Positions 9,050 to 17,561 of a stretch of 57,254 nt of DNA are shown in pieces. The notes beneath the pieces were generated by a model that had not been told where the DNA came from, did no database searches, and saw only the letters and a program-made list of their open reading frames with translations. Positions within the stretch are counted from its first letter, which is position 1. Each line of letters starts with the position of its first letter. A program made the translations under genes and the position numbers. Source of the stretch: Candidatus Coproplasma excrementigallinarum (GTDB lineage: Bacteria > Bacillota > Clostridia > Christensenellales > Borkfalkiaceae); contig DVNE01000003.1 in the NCBI GenBank assembly GCA_018714625.1, positions 1-57,254 of the forward strand, read 5' to 3'.

Positions 9050-10293
9050 TAAAAGAATTGTACGCGGCAGCAAAAAAATTGTATGCGGCACAAGGAATTG
9101 ATACCGAGGCGGCTATTGAGAAGCTTGCTGAAATTCCCGTATCAATCCATTGCTGGCAGGGCGATGACGTAATCGGACTTGACGGAGGCGGCTCTCTTTC
9201 GGGCGGCATTCAGACGACGGGCAACTACCCTGGCAGAGCGAGAAATTTTGAAGAGCTCACAGCCGACATAAAGAAGGCTTTTTCCCTGATGCCGGGCAAA
9301 AAGCGCCTCAACCTGCACGCAAGCTATGCAATACTTAACGGCGAAAAGGTGGACAGAGATGCCTATCGTCCCGAACACTTTGCTCCCTGGGTAAAGTTTG
9401 CAAAGGAGCAGGGGATTGCGGGCATAGACTTCAACCCCACAATGTTCTCGCATAAGAATGTAAAGGACGGGCTTACGCTCTCCTCGCCCGACGCAAAAAT
9501 AAGAAAATTCTGGGTAGACCACTGCATAGCCTGCCTTAAGATTGCAGAATATTTTGCAGACGAGTTCAAAAGCCCCTGCCTTGTGAATATCTGGATACCC
9601 GACGGCTTCAAGGATGTTCCCGCAGACAGGCTGACGCCGAGATTAAGGCTCAAAGACAGCCTCGACAAGATACTCGCCTGCGGGTACGACAGAAACAAGG
9701 TTGTAGTGGCGGTAGAAAGCAAGGTGTTCGGCATAGGCGTGGAAAGCTACACGGTCGGCTCCAACGAGTTCTATCAGAACTATGCGGCAAAGAACAACAT
9801 CTGCTGTCTTCTGGATAACGGACACTATCACCCCCTGGAGTATGTGTCCGATAAAATTCCTGCGCTGCTTGCCTTCTACGATAAGCTCGCGCTGCACGTA
9901 ACGCGCGGCGTAAGGTGGGACAGTGACCATGTCGTGTTGTTCGAGGACGAGCTCAAGGAAATTGCAAAGGAAATCGTGCGCAACAATGCCATAGATAAGG
10001 TGATGATAGGGCTTGACTACTTCGACGCAAGCATAAACAGGCTTTCGGCGTGGGTTACAGGTCAGCGTGCAATGGAGAGGGCGCTTTTGTACGCGCTGCT
10101 CATAGATAACGAAAAGTTGCGCAAGCTTCAGGACGAGAGCAGATTTACCGAGCTTATGGTTGCACAGGAAGAGGTAAAGGATATGCCCTTCGGCGCGGTA
10201 TGGATGGAATATCTTTCAAGGCAGGGACTTGAAGAGGACTATATTACCGGAATTAAAGAATACGAAAAAGAAATTTTAAAAGAGAGGCTATAA
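9046..10293 (+). CDS. rhaA: L-rhamnose isomerase
   Basis: 415 aa, the standard length. It converts L-rhamnose to L-rhamnulose using divalent metal in a TIM barrel. Family segments are clear: SIHCWQGDDVIG, LHASYAI, GIDFNPTMFSH, LLDNGHYHP and RWDSDHVV, which contain the metal-binding His/Asp/Glu residues. The ATG lies within the rhaB stop (4-nt overlap), and rhaD starts 2 nt after its stop, so rhaBAD is one operon with coupled translation. The pathway continues with the kinase and aldolase encoded on either side. Confidence 0.96.
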   Translation: MIKELYAAAKKLYAAQGIDTEAAIEKLAEIPVSIHCWQGDDVIGLDGGGSLSGGIQTTGNYPGRARNFEELTADIKKAFSLMPGKKRLNLHASYAILNGEKVDRDAYRPEHFAPWVKFAKEQGIAGIDFNPTMFSHKNVKDGLTLSSPDAKIRKFWVDHCIACLKIAEYFADEFKSPCLVNIWIPDGFKDVPADRLTPRLRLKDSLDKILACGYDRNKVVVAVESKVFGIGVESYTVGSNEFYQNYAAKNNICCLLDNGHYHPLEYVSDKIPALLAFYDKLALHVTRGVRWDSDHVVLFEDELKEIAKEIVRNNAIDKVMIGLDYFDASINRLSAWVTGQRAMERALLYALLIDNEKLRKLQDESRFTELMVAQEEVKDMPFGAVWMEYLSRQGLEEDYITGIKEYEKEILKERL

Positions 10294-10295
10294 TT

Positions 10296-11186
10296 ATGGG
10301 TTTCATGAATGATTTAAAAAAGGCAGGCAAGGATCTGGTGCGTTCCTTTAAGGACGTGACAACTGCACCCTTCGTGCAGAAAATGTGCAAGACGGCTTCG
10401 AATATGTACCGTCTCGGCTGGGACGAAAGAAACGGAGGCAACATAAGCTACCTGCTTGACGAAAAAGAAGTGGCTGAATATCTTGACCTCAATGAAGTAA
10501 TCCGCACAATTCCCCTGATGGGCGTAAACGAAGTTGATTTCGACGCCTCGCCGCTGGAAGGAAAGATATTCATTGTTACCGGCACGGGCAAGTACTTCAA
10601 GAATGTGGAAGCCGACCCCGAAACCAATCTCGGCATTGTCAGAATAGGCAAGAAGGGAAAGGAAGTAGAGCTGTTATGGGGTTTTGAAGACGGCGGCAGG
10701 CCTACCTCGGAATTCCCCGCCCATATGATGAGCCACATGGCAAGGCTGGAAGTTGACCCTGAAAACAGAGTGGTAATTCATTCACACCCCACAAATACGC
10801 TTGCAATGAACTTCGTGCACGAGCTGGACGAAAAGAAGTTTACGCACAGCCTCTGGGAGATGTGCACGGAGTGCATAGTAGTGTTCCCCGAGGGCGTAGG
10901 CGTACTGCCCTGGATGCTCTGCGGCACAACCGATATAGGCAAGGCAACCGCTGCAAAAATGAAGGAGTTCAGGCTTGTAGTATGGGCTATGCACGGCATA
11001 TACGGCGCAGGCAAGACGCTGGACGAGACCTTCGGCCTTATTGAAACGGTGGAAAAGGCGGCGCAGATTTATATGCTCACGGCACACCTTCCCCGCGTGA
11101 ACACCATTAAGGACGAGGATATGTTAAAGCTTCTCGAACTTTTCGGCGTAAAGAACTATCGCAAAGATTTTCTTAACTTAAAGTAA
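10296..11186 (+). CDS. rhaD: Rhamnulose-1-phosphate aldolase
   Basis: 296 aa, slightly longer than the E. coli enzyme (about 274). It is a zinc class II aldolase that cleaves L-rhamnulose-1-phosphate to dihydroxyacetone phosphate and L-lactaldehyde. Visible motifs: GGNISYLL near residue 48 (phosphate site), IHSHPTNTLAMNF with the HxH zinc ligands, and the later WAMHGIYGAGKTLDE with the third His. ATG 10296 follows the rhaA stop by 2 nt. The lactaldehyde formed is the substrate of the alcohol dehydrogenase encoded next. Confidence 0.95.
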   Translation: MGFMNDLKKAGKDLVRSFKDVTTAPFVQKMCKTASNMYRLGWDERNGGNISYLLDEKEVAEYLDLNEVIRTIPLMGVNEVDFDASPLEGKIFIVTGTGKYFKNVEADPETNLGIVRIGKKGKEVELLWGFEDGGRPTSEFPAHMMSHMARLEVDPENRVVIHSHPTNTLAMNFVHELDEKKFTHSLWEMCTECIVVFPEGVGVLPWMLCGTTDIGKATAAKMKEFRLVVWAMHGIYGAGKTLDETFGLIETVEKAAQIYMLTAHLPRVNTIKDEDMLKLLELFGVKNYRKDFLNLK

Positions 11187-11278
11187 TAAAGCGTGTAAAA
11201 AAGCTGAACAAATTAAAAAGCAATTCTACGGATTATATAAACGCAGATATAAAATAAAAAATATCGGAGGAAAAATTC

Positions 11279-12424
11279 ATGAACAGGTTTATACTCAACG
11301 AAACAAGTTACCATGGCGCAGGCGCTATACAGGCCATTCCCGGCGAAGTGAAAAAACGCGGCCTTACAAAGGCGTTTGTATGCTCCGACCCTGACCTCGT
11401 AAAATTCAAGGTGACGGATAAAGTCCTCGCCGTGCTTGAAAAAGCTGCAATTCCTTACGAGCTTTACAGCGAAATAAAACCCAATCCCACAATAGAAAAT
11501 GTTAAGACGGGTGTTGCGGCGTTCAAAAAGAGCGCAGCAGACTTCATAATCGCCATAGGCGGCGGCTCGTCAATGGATACGGCAAAGGCGATAGGCATAA
11601 TAATTGCCAATCCCGAGCACGAGGATGTAAGGAGCCTCGAGGGCGCAGTAGATACCAAAAAGCCCTCCGTTCCAATAATCGCCGTACCCACCACGGCAGG
11701 CACTGCTGCAGAAGTTACAATCAACTACGTTATAACCGACGTTGAGAAGAACCGCAAGTTTGTATGCGTAGACCCTCACGATATACCCGTCGTTGCAGTC
11801 GTAGACCCCGAAATGATGGCCACGATGCCCAAGGGTCTTACGGCGGCAACAGGCATGGACGCTTTAACGCACGCCATCGAAGGCTACATCACAAAGGGTG
11901 CATGGGCGCTCTCTGATATGTTCCACCTTAAGGCGATAGAAATAATTTCAAAGTCGCTTCGCGGCGCAGTTGCCAATACCCCCGAAGGCAGGGAGGGCAT
12001 GGCCCTCGGCCAGTATATAGCAGGCATGGGCTTTTCAAATGTCGGCCTCGGCATAGTACACTCTATGGCACATCCTCTCGGCGCGCTGTACGATACTCCT
12101 CACGGTGTGGCAAACGCTATACTTCTGCCCACGGTAATGGAATACAATGCCGACGCTACGGGTGAAAAATACCGCGACATAGCCAAGGCCATGGGCGTTA
12201 AGGGCGTGGACGAAATGACGCTTGAAGAGGCTCGCAAGGCTGCCGTAGGCGCAGTCCGTCAGCTTTCAAAAGATGTGGGCATTCCCGCAGACCTCAAGAA
12301 CATAGTAAAGAGGGAGGACATTCCTTTCCTTGCTCAGTCTGCAATGGATGACGCCTGCCGTCCCGGCAACCCCAAGGACCCTACCAAGGAGGATATAGAG
12401 GCCCTTTACGAGTCGCTCATCTGA
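11279..12424 (+). CDS. fucO: Lactaldehyde reductase, iron-containing alcohol dehydrogenase
   Basis: 381 aa, close to E. coli FucO. It reduces L-lactaldehyde to (S)-1,2-propanediol with NADH and regenerates NAD+ during anaerobic rhamnose fermentation. The NAD-binding GGGSSMDTAKAIGI, PTTAGTAAEVT, and the iron-ligand stretch (MDALTHAIEGY, HSMAHPLGALYDTPHGVANA) match group III dehydrogenases. TCGGAGGAAA sits just before ATG 11279. It lies 92 nt after rhaD and ends the cluster before a strong hairpin. Family alone would allow other alcohol substrates; the rha context makes lactaldehyde reductase the best call. Confidence 0.9.
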   Translation: MNRFILNETSYHGAGAIQAIPGEVKKRGLTKAFVCSDPDLVKFKVTDKVLAVLEKAAIPYELYSEIKPNPTIENVKTGVAAFKKSAADFIIAIGGGSSMDTAKAIGIIIANPEHEDVRSLEGAVDTKKPSVPIIAVPTTAGTAAEVTINYVITDVEKNRKFVCVDPHDIPVVAVVDPEMMATMPKGLTAATGMDALTHAIEGYITKGAWALSDMFHLKAIEIISKSLRGAVANTPEGREGMALGQYIAGMGFSNVGLGIVHSMAHPLGALYDTPHGVANAILLPTVMEYNADATGEKYRDIAKAMGVKGVDEMTLEEARKAAVGAVRQLSKDVGIPADLKNIVKREDIPFLAQSAMDDACRPGNPKDPTKEDIEALYESLI

Positions 12425-12473
12425 TTTATAAGATACTGAAAATTGCTGATGCGGCGATGTAAAATGCATTAAT

Positions 12474-12564
12474 CCGGCAGGCCATATTATGAGTAAATAT
12501 TAATTCCAATGCAAAAATTGGGTGGACTTTATTCAAAGAATGGATATGGCCTGCTGGTTTTTTT
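12474..12564 (+). terminator. Elaborate terminator of rha cluster
   Basis: A 14-bp outer stem CCGGCAGGCCATAT/ATATGGCCTGCTGG (one G-U) encloses GAGTAAA/TTTATTC and CCAAT/ATTGG in nested order and is followed by seven T. The outer stem and U-run suffice for termination; the two extra nested helices are unusual. Confidence 0.75.
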
Positions 12565-12610
12565 ATAGCAATCAGCTAACATTCCGCTGATATATAAATT
12601 ATAATTTATT

Positions 12611-12699
12611 TGATTGAATGGCGTTGATTTGATTACTTTTGATTTTTATTGATTATTTAAAGCGATTTTTTTGCGTAGTTATATAAATAGTAATCAAAT
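12611..12699 (+). promoter_or_regulatory. TGATT repeat cluster upstream of GH3 gene
   Basis: TGATT occurs five times between 12611 and 12654 at spacings of about 14, 5, 9 and 10 bp. ATTTGATTAC (12627-12636) and GTAATCAAAT (12690-12699) form a perfect inverted repeat just upstream of the -35 at 12711. The same pentamer makes up the inverted repeat over the deoR promoter, so the DeoR protein may bind here (inference). Confidence 0.45.
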
Positions 12700-12710
12700 A
12701 ATGGATTTGC

Positions 12711-12739
12711 TTGAAATTACGTGCTTGCAGTGTTATAAT
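12711..12739 (+). promoter_or_regulatory. Promoter of GH3 transcript
   Basis: TTGAAA (12711-12716), 17-nt spacer, TATAAT (12734-12739). The expected start near 12746 leaves a leader of about 310 nt before the GH3 start codon. Confidence 0.8.
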
Positions 12740-12745
12740 TGCGTT

Positions 12746-13058
12746 GTCAACAGGGGAAACACAGTTTCTTTATGCTTAGTTCAGCATAAATAATCTGTTT
12801 ATACTTAAGCGAAAGAGAGCTTTGAGTAAACAGTAAAAAACTGATTTCCGCATAATACAAGGCGCGGCGGCGCCGCCGCGTTTTACAGGGCTTGTGTAAC
12901 CCCTGTAACAAACCCTCTTAAAACTTATCAGTGGCCACGGGTAAGTTTTCAGGGGAATCTTCCGGTAAAATTTTCTCTGCATAGAAACAAAGAAAACAGG
13001 GAAAAATACCGTAAAAAAATCTTTTAACTTTTATTTTTAAATTTTGAGGAGGATAAAG
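12746..13058 (+). ncRNA. Candidate structured 5' leader of GH3 mRNA
   Basis: This ~310-nt leader has no convincing open frame but many hairpins: TTTATGCT/AGCATAAA (12769-12790), CTGTTTA/TAAACAG (12795-12833), the 18-nt palindrome CGCGGCGGCGCCGCCGCG followed by TTTT (12863-12884), TTACAGGG/CCCTGTAA (12883-12908) and AAAACTTA/TAAGTTTT (12920-12949). CCCCTG (12900-12905) can alternatively pair with CAGGGG (12950-12955), which would open the TTACAGGG helix. It matches no riboswitch class I recognise. Regulatory function is inferred from the structure and the mutually exclusive pairings. Confidence 0.45.
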
Positions 13059-16000
13059 ATGATTGCAAAATTCAAACCGCTCTGGCGCGGCTTGTCTGCC
13101 ACATTCCTTTCTCTGCTCGTTGTAAGCAGTCTGGGATATGGCGTTGCGGACACTTGGAGATCTTCGGTGGATGATGTGCTCGGAACAGAAAGCGTCGTCG
13201 TTGACGATTCGCAGGAAGGTTACTTTACCAGCAATTACAATTCCGCTGAAGAAATGATGGCTGCCGCAAAGGCGCATGCCATAAAGCAGGGACGCGAAGG
13301 TTTTGTTCTTATGAAGAACGATAATAACGCGCTTCCTCTTTCCAAAGATAAGGAAGTAGCTCTTTTCGGTGCGGCTGCCTGGGCGCCCTATATGCAGTCT
13401 TCGGGCGACCTTAAAGCCGGCAATGCCGACAGAGTGAACTTAGACGATGCTCTTGTAAATGCAGGATATACACTCAACAGCCAGATGGAAGACATATATA
13501 CAAATATCCTTGCAAACTACACCGTATCAAGCAGGTTCGGTAACACAACTATAACCTATACTAACGGTTATGTTACCAGCCCCGGCGATTTGGCAAACTA
13601 TCAGGTAAGGGAAGTTCCGCCTGACAGATATACAGATGAATCTCTTCTTACACCCGATGCAGACCTCGGTCTTACTGCAGACGACTGGATAGATATACCT
13701 TCTGACTGGCGTCAGCAGATGCAGGCAACCAAGGCAGACCGCGTAGGTATAGTTGTATTTGCGCGCGGCGCGGGCGAATCGAACACTTATAAACCCGGTG
13801 CGGGCACAACCAACTTTGCTGGCCAGACTACCGATAAAGATCCCCTTGAACTTTCGGAAGACGAGCTTGCGGTAATAGATGCAGCAAAGGATACCTGCAG
13901 CCAGGTAATCGTACTGCTCAACACCGGCAATGCTATGATGATTGACGATATAGCCGAAGGCGGCTCTCACGAAGTTGACGCAATAGGTTATATGGGCGTT
14001 ATCAACGACTATCAGTGCACTGGTATCGTTCAGGTGCTCTCCGGCGAATACAACGCCACGGGCGCTCTTTCCGATACTTATGCCGTAAATCATATGTCTG
14101 CTCCTGCAATGATGAACTTCGGCGGCGACGAATATGCCAATGCTTCCGAAGTTGATGCAGCCGTGGGCGAAGATCCCCGCTATCCCAACGATGCCATCTC
14201 TTCAGGCGCGTCATCGTCCAGCGGCTTCGGCGGCTCTTCATACAATGCTGCAAACTATATAGTAGAGGCAGAGGGTATCTATGTGGGCTATCAGTATTAT
14301 GAAACAAGATATTACGATAGCGTTGCAGACGATAAGCTTGCTAAAAATGCTTCCTCTATTAAGGGTTCAACCGACGGACAGGCCTGGGATTATAACAAAG
14401 AAATAGTTTATACTTTCGGCCACGGTCTCTCCTATCTCGACTATACTCAGGAAATTCAGAATATAGTAGTTGACCTCAGCGAGGACGGCAACATAACCGC
14501 TACCGTAAGGATAAACAATAATTCCGATCAGGATGGTTATTTCCTTGCCCAGCTCTATGTTCAGCAGCCCTATACTCAGTACGATGTAGATAACAAAGTG
14601 GAAAAATCCGCCGTTATGTTCCTCAACTCCAAAAAGGCAGAAGTGCCCGCAAACAGCCATGTTGACGTAACGATTGAAGTTCCCACCAAATATCTTGCAA
14701 GCTACGACTATACCGAGGCCAAGACATATATTCTCGATGCCGGCGACTATCTCTTCACGGCGGCTGCAGGCGCTCACGAAGCAGTGAACAACTTCCTTGC
14801 AGAGCAGGGCTACACCGCAGCGGACGGCATGGACGCAACGGCTACCGGCGAGGTTTATACCTGGAATCTTGCCAATCTCGACAGTCAGTCCTTCGACTCC
14901 GATAACGGTACTGCAATAACCAACGTTGCCGCTAATGCCGACCTGAACTATTGGCTTCCCGGCACCGTAACCTATCTCTCCCGCAGCGATTGGGATGCTA
15001 CTTACCCCGTAAATTACAACTCTGAGAGCGGCGAACTCGGCGATGAAAACATCAACACCGATATAGACATCAATAAGAGTGCAAAGAAGGATGAGTGGAT
15101 TAAGGAGCTGCGCGGCCAGCAGTATATGATTACCAATACCGGTGAAGAGGCTCCTAACGTTGACGGCGCAAATCTTGGCGTTGCGTTCAATACCGAGAAC
15201 ATAACCGAAGAAATCCGTGCTGATATAAGCCTTGATTTCTGGAACCGTCTTGTAGACAGCCTTTCCATCAACGAAGCTGTGGGCGCAATAGTACACGGCG
15301 GCGGTCAGTCTGACGAACTTTCTATAGGCAACCCCGTTGTTGGCCAGAACGAAGGCGTTAACGGCATCAAGGGAAACATTCCCGATACACAATATTACCT
15401 CAACATTAACTCGCAGACGCTCCTGGGTTCGAGCTTTAACCCCGACCTCGCGTATGAGTGGGGCGTTCTTCAGGGCGATTCCGCTAGCTGGCTCCAGAAA
15501 TACGCTGTATGGGGCACGGGCCTTACGCTCCGCAGAACTCCTTACAACGGACGTAACTACGAATACATCTCTGAAGATCCCATGCTTACAAACCGTATCG
15601 GCTACGGCTTACTCAAGGGTACGGCAGATATGGGTCTTATATGCGGACCTAAACACATCGGTTTCAACGATCAGGAACACAACCGTTCAGGTATTGCGGT
15701 ATACATGAACGAACAGAAATTCCGCCAGACCGACCTTCGCGGATTTGAAGGCGGCCTCAACGAAGGAGGCGGTCTTGCAGTAATGGTAGCGTTCAACCGC
15801 GTAGGCGCAACAAACGCTTCACATCATGTAGGAATGCTCAAAACAATACTCCGCGGCGAGTGGGGTTTCACGGGCGTAATTTCTACCGACCTTGCAAGCG
15901 CACCTTACTTTGATGCGGCGTCTATGATTATGGCAACCGTTACTCAGAGGGCTGAATTCGGCGGTAACAACAGCTATCTCAGCGAAAGCAATAACCACGA

Positions 16001-16265
16001 CGAAGCTGACAAAACTTACGGCTATCTTTCGGTTAACAGCGTAAAGAACGATCCTGAATTTGTGGCTCAGGCAAGGGAAAACCTTAAATACCAGCTCTAC
16101 ACCTTCGCAAACAGCCAGGTTCTCAACATAAGAACCATACGCGTTACGCCTTGGTGGGAGGCCAGCCTTATTGCTGTAATAGCTGTTTCGGCTGTACTCA
16201 GTGCAGGCGCAGCAGGTCTCTGGATCGTATCTTCCTTTATGAACAAGAAGAAGGAGGAAAACTGA
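13059..16265 (+). CDS. Membrane-anchored GH3 glycosidase with permuted domains
   Basis: 1068 aa. I take ATG 13059 with GAGGAGG upstream; the track's TTG at 13044 is part of that signal. An N-terminal hydrophobic segment (residues ~12-30) and a C-terminal membrane helix followed by KKKEEN suggest an outside-facing enzyme tethered at both ends. Domain order is reversed from classical GH3: the alpha/beta sandwich comes first (EGFVLMKNDNNALPL, residues ~87-101), then a fibronectin-like part (FGHGLSYLDY), then the TIM barrel (GPKHIGFNDQEHNRSGI, ILRGEWGFTGVISTDL). The Asp of VISTDL aligns with the GH3 nucleophile of the usual VMSDW. Beta-glucosidase-like activity is likely, substrate unknown. It is co-transcribed with the next gene. 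Confidence 0.85.
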   Translation: MIAKFKPLWRGLSATFLSLLVVSSLGYGVADTWRSSVDDVLGTESVVVDDSQEGYFTSNYNSAEEMMAAAKAHAIKQGREGFVLMKNDNNALPLSKDKEVALFGAAAWAPYMQSSGDLKAGNADRVNLDDALVNAGYTLNSQMEDIYTNILANYTVSSRFGNTTITYTNGYVTSPGDLANYQVREVPPDRYTDESLLTPDADLGLTADDWIDIPSDWRQQMQATKADRVGIVVFARGAGESNTYKPGAGTTNFAGQTTDKDPLELSEDELAVIDAAKDTCSQVIVLLNTGNAMMIDDIAEGGSHEVDAIGYMGVINDYQCTGIVQVLSGEYNATGALSDTYAVNHMSAPAMMNFGGDEYANASEVDAAVGEDPRYPNDAISSGASSSSGFGGSSYNAANYIVEAEGIYVGYQYYETRYYDSVADDKLAKNASSIKGSTDGQAWDYNKEIVYTFGHGLSYLDYTQEIQNIVVDLSEDGNITATVRINNNSDQDGYFLAQLYVQQPYTQYDVDNKVEKSAVMFLNSKKAEVPANSHVDVTIEVPTKYLASYDYTEAKTYILDAGDYLFTAAAGAHEAVNNFLAEQGYTAADGMDATATGEVYTWNLANLDSQSFDSDNGTAITNVAANADLNYWLPGTVTYLSRSDWDATYPVNYNSESGELGDENINTDIDINKSAKKDEWIKELRGQQYMITNTGEEAPNVDGANLGVAFNTENITEEIRADISLDFWNRLVDSLSINEAVGAIVHGGGQSDELSIGNPVVGQNEGVNGIKGNIPDTQYYLNINSQTLLGSSFNPDLAYEWGVLQGDSASWLQKYAVWGTGLTLRRTPYNGRNYEYISEDPMLTNRIGYGLLKGTADMGLICGPKHIGFNDQEHNRSGIAVYMNEQKFRQTDLRGFEGGLNEGGGLAVMVAFNRVGATNASHHVGMLKTILRGEWGFTGVISTDLASAPYFDAASMIMATVTQRAEFGGNNSYLSESNNHDEADKTYGYLSVNSVKNDPEFVAQARENLKYQLYTFANSQVLNIRTIRVTPWWEASLIAVIAVSAVLSAGAAGLWIVSSFMNKKKEEN

Positions 16266-16266
16266 T

Positions 16267-16749
16267 ATGTTGAATTTTATTAAAAAGCAGTCCATAGCAA
16301 CCTGGGTCAGCATTCTGACTTTGCTGCTTGCAGTTGTTGCGCTCATTGTATACGGCGTGAACGTAGGGGGTGCCGGATATTTCAACGGCAGCACAGTTTC
16401 CTCCGTAGTAACCTGCGGAATTATCGCCCTCGTGGTAATTCTGGTTGCGCTGGTTATGTCGCAGTTCGCATTTGAAGGCCTTGTGGGCAAAGTTTACGGC
16501 ATCGTTCTCGACGCGTTGAGAATACTTGTTCCGCTTCTCCTGTTCATAGGAATGTTCACCTTCATATCGTCAAGAGTAGAGGGTCTTGCATATATTTACT
16601 TCTCCAACGAAGAAATTCTTGCAACCATACAGACTCCTGAAAATCTTGCCTCTGCTCATTCAGCCATTGCAGGCTTCGTACTTTTCGGCGTTGCCGCACT
16701 GGTGGGCATAGTTGCAGCATTCTTCACTGCAAAAAAGAAGCAGGCTTAA
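16267..16749 (+). CDS. Small multi-pass membrane protein
   Basis: 160 aa, ATG one base after the GH3 stop, with GGAGG inside the end of that gene, so the two are translationally coupled. Four hydrophobic stretches are visible (WVSILTLLLAVVALIVYGV, VVTCGIIALVVILVALVM, ILVPLLLFIGMFTFI, AGFVLFGVAALVGIVAAFF), followed by KKKQA. No family is recognised. It may hold or position the GH3 ectoenzyme in the membrane (inference from operon only). Confidence 0.75.
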   Translation: MLNFIKKQSIATWVSILTLLLAVVALIVYGVNVGGAGYFNGSTVSSVVTCGIIALVVILVALVMSQFAFEGLVGKVYGIVLDALRILVPLLLFIGMFTFISSRVEGLAYIYFSNEEILATIQTPENLASAHSAIAGFVLFGVAALVGIVAAFFTAKKKQA

Positions 16750-16827
16750 AAAAAATTCAAATCCGTGCGTGAGTTTTTATGGTAGAGTGCCATAAAAATA
16801 TCGCGCACAAACCAAGTGGCCATAAAA

Positions 16828-16858
16828 AAGGGTGCGGAATTTTTTCCGCACCCTTTGC
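16828..16858 (+). terminator. Terminator of GH3 operon
   Basis: AAGGGTGCGGAA/TTCCGCACCCTT, a 12-bp stem with a TTTT loop, flanked by A-run and TTT, so it could work in both directions. The ORF at 16779-17000 runs through it and is spurious. Confidence 0.75.
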
Positions 16859-16977
16859 CTTTGTGGATTATTTTTATCGTCGTAACAGTGCATTTTATGG
16901 TTTGTTTGGCCAAAAACAGCTCAATTTCAGCTGTTTTTTAAGTTATCTACATAAAATATCAATTTGTGTTAATATAG

Positions 16978-17006
16978 TTGCTATATTTTTATCGGTATGA
17001 TATAAT
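16978..17006 (+). promoter_or_regulatory. Promoter of HU gene
   Basis: TTGCTA (16978-16983), 17-nt spacer, TATAAT (17001-17006), 38 nt before the start codon. Confidence 0.8.
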
Positions 17007-17044
17007 AATAACAGTTTTAATTTATGTTCATAGGAGGAAAGTGT

Positions 17045-17320
17045 ATGAACAAAAGCGAATTTGTTGCTAAGCTGGCTGCTGATGCAGATCTTAAAAAAGC
17101 TGATGCAGAGAAGTTCCTTGACGCGTTTATCGCAGGCGTAAAGGAAGTTATCGCATCCGGAGATAAGCTTCAGCTCGTAGGTTTCGGTACATTCGAAGCT
17201 AAAGAGCGCGGTGAAAGGCAGGGTGTCAATCCCGCTACCGGCGAAAAGATAACCATCAGCGCAAGCAAAGTTCCTTCGTTCAAGCCCGGCAAGGGTCTTA
17301 AAGACGAACTCAACAAGTAA
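17045..17320 (+). CDS. hup: HU-family DNA-binding protein
   Basis: 91 aa from ATG 17045 with AGGAGG upstream; the track's 98-aa version starts before the ribosome binding site. HU is a small histone-like dimer that bends and compacts DNA. The full fold is visible: N-terminal helices (NKSEFVAKLAADADLKKADAEKFLDAF), the GFGTFEAKERGERQGVNPATGE beta-arm region ending in INPATGE-like sequence, and the final SFKPGKGLKDELN helix. It stands alone with its own promoter and terminator, as expected for an abundant nucleoid protein. Confidence 0.96.
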   Translation: MNKSEFVAKLAADADLKKADAEKFLDAFIAGVKEVIASGDKLQLVGFGTFEAKERGERQGVNPATGEKITISASKVPSFKPGKGLKDELNK

Positions 17321-17335
17321 TTTTAAATTACACTT

Positions 17336-17360
17336 AAAAACCGCCGCAGGGCGGTTTTTT
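17336..17360 (+). terminator. Terminator of HU gene
   Basis: AAAAACCGCC-GCAG-GGCGGTTTTTT, a classical intrinsic terminator 15 nt after the stop. Confidence 0.92.
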
Positions 17361-17433
17361 GCTTTTACAGATATTGATTTAGTCCGCCTGCATTAATTTG
17401 CTTATAAACAAAGCAATCTGATTATTTATAAAT

Positions 17434-17460
17434 GCGCGTGCGCCTTTTGGGCGCACGCGC
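17434..17460 (-). terminator. GC-rich hairpin downstream of aroK
   Basis: GCGCGTGCGCC/GGCGCACGCGC, 11 bp with a 5-nt loop. It lies beyond the 3' end of the minus-strand pheS-pheT-aroK run and is followed on that strand by an AT-rich tract with few T, so it may be a weak terminator. Similar GCGCGTGC hairpins stand at 34859 and 38662. Confidence 0.5.
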
Positions 17461-17561
17461 GTTTATCTGTAAAATTCTGATTGTTTTTGATGGTTTACTA
17501 TAATAGATATCTGCGCCAAGCTGCTATTCAGCAAAACGCAGAGTTTGCATTTTAACGCCAA

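Noticed and set aside
14367-15392. 341-aa minus-strand ORF inside the GH3 gene
   Set aside because: Mirror of codon bias in the real gene; hydrophobic low-information sequence with no start signal.
16779-17000. 73-aa ORF between the GH3 operon and HU
   Set aside because: It spans a strong terminator hairpin and the HU promoter; no ribosome binding site.
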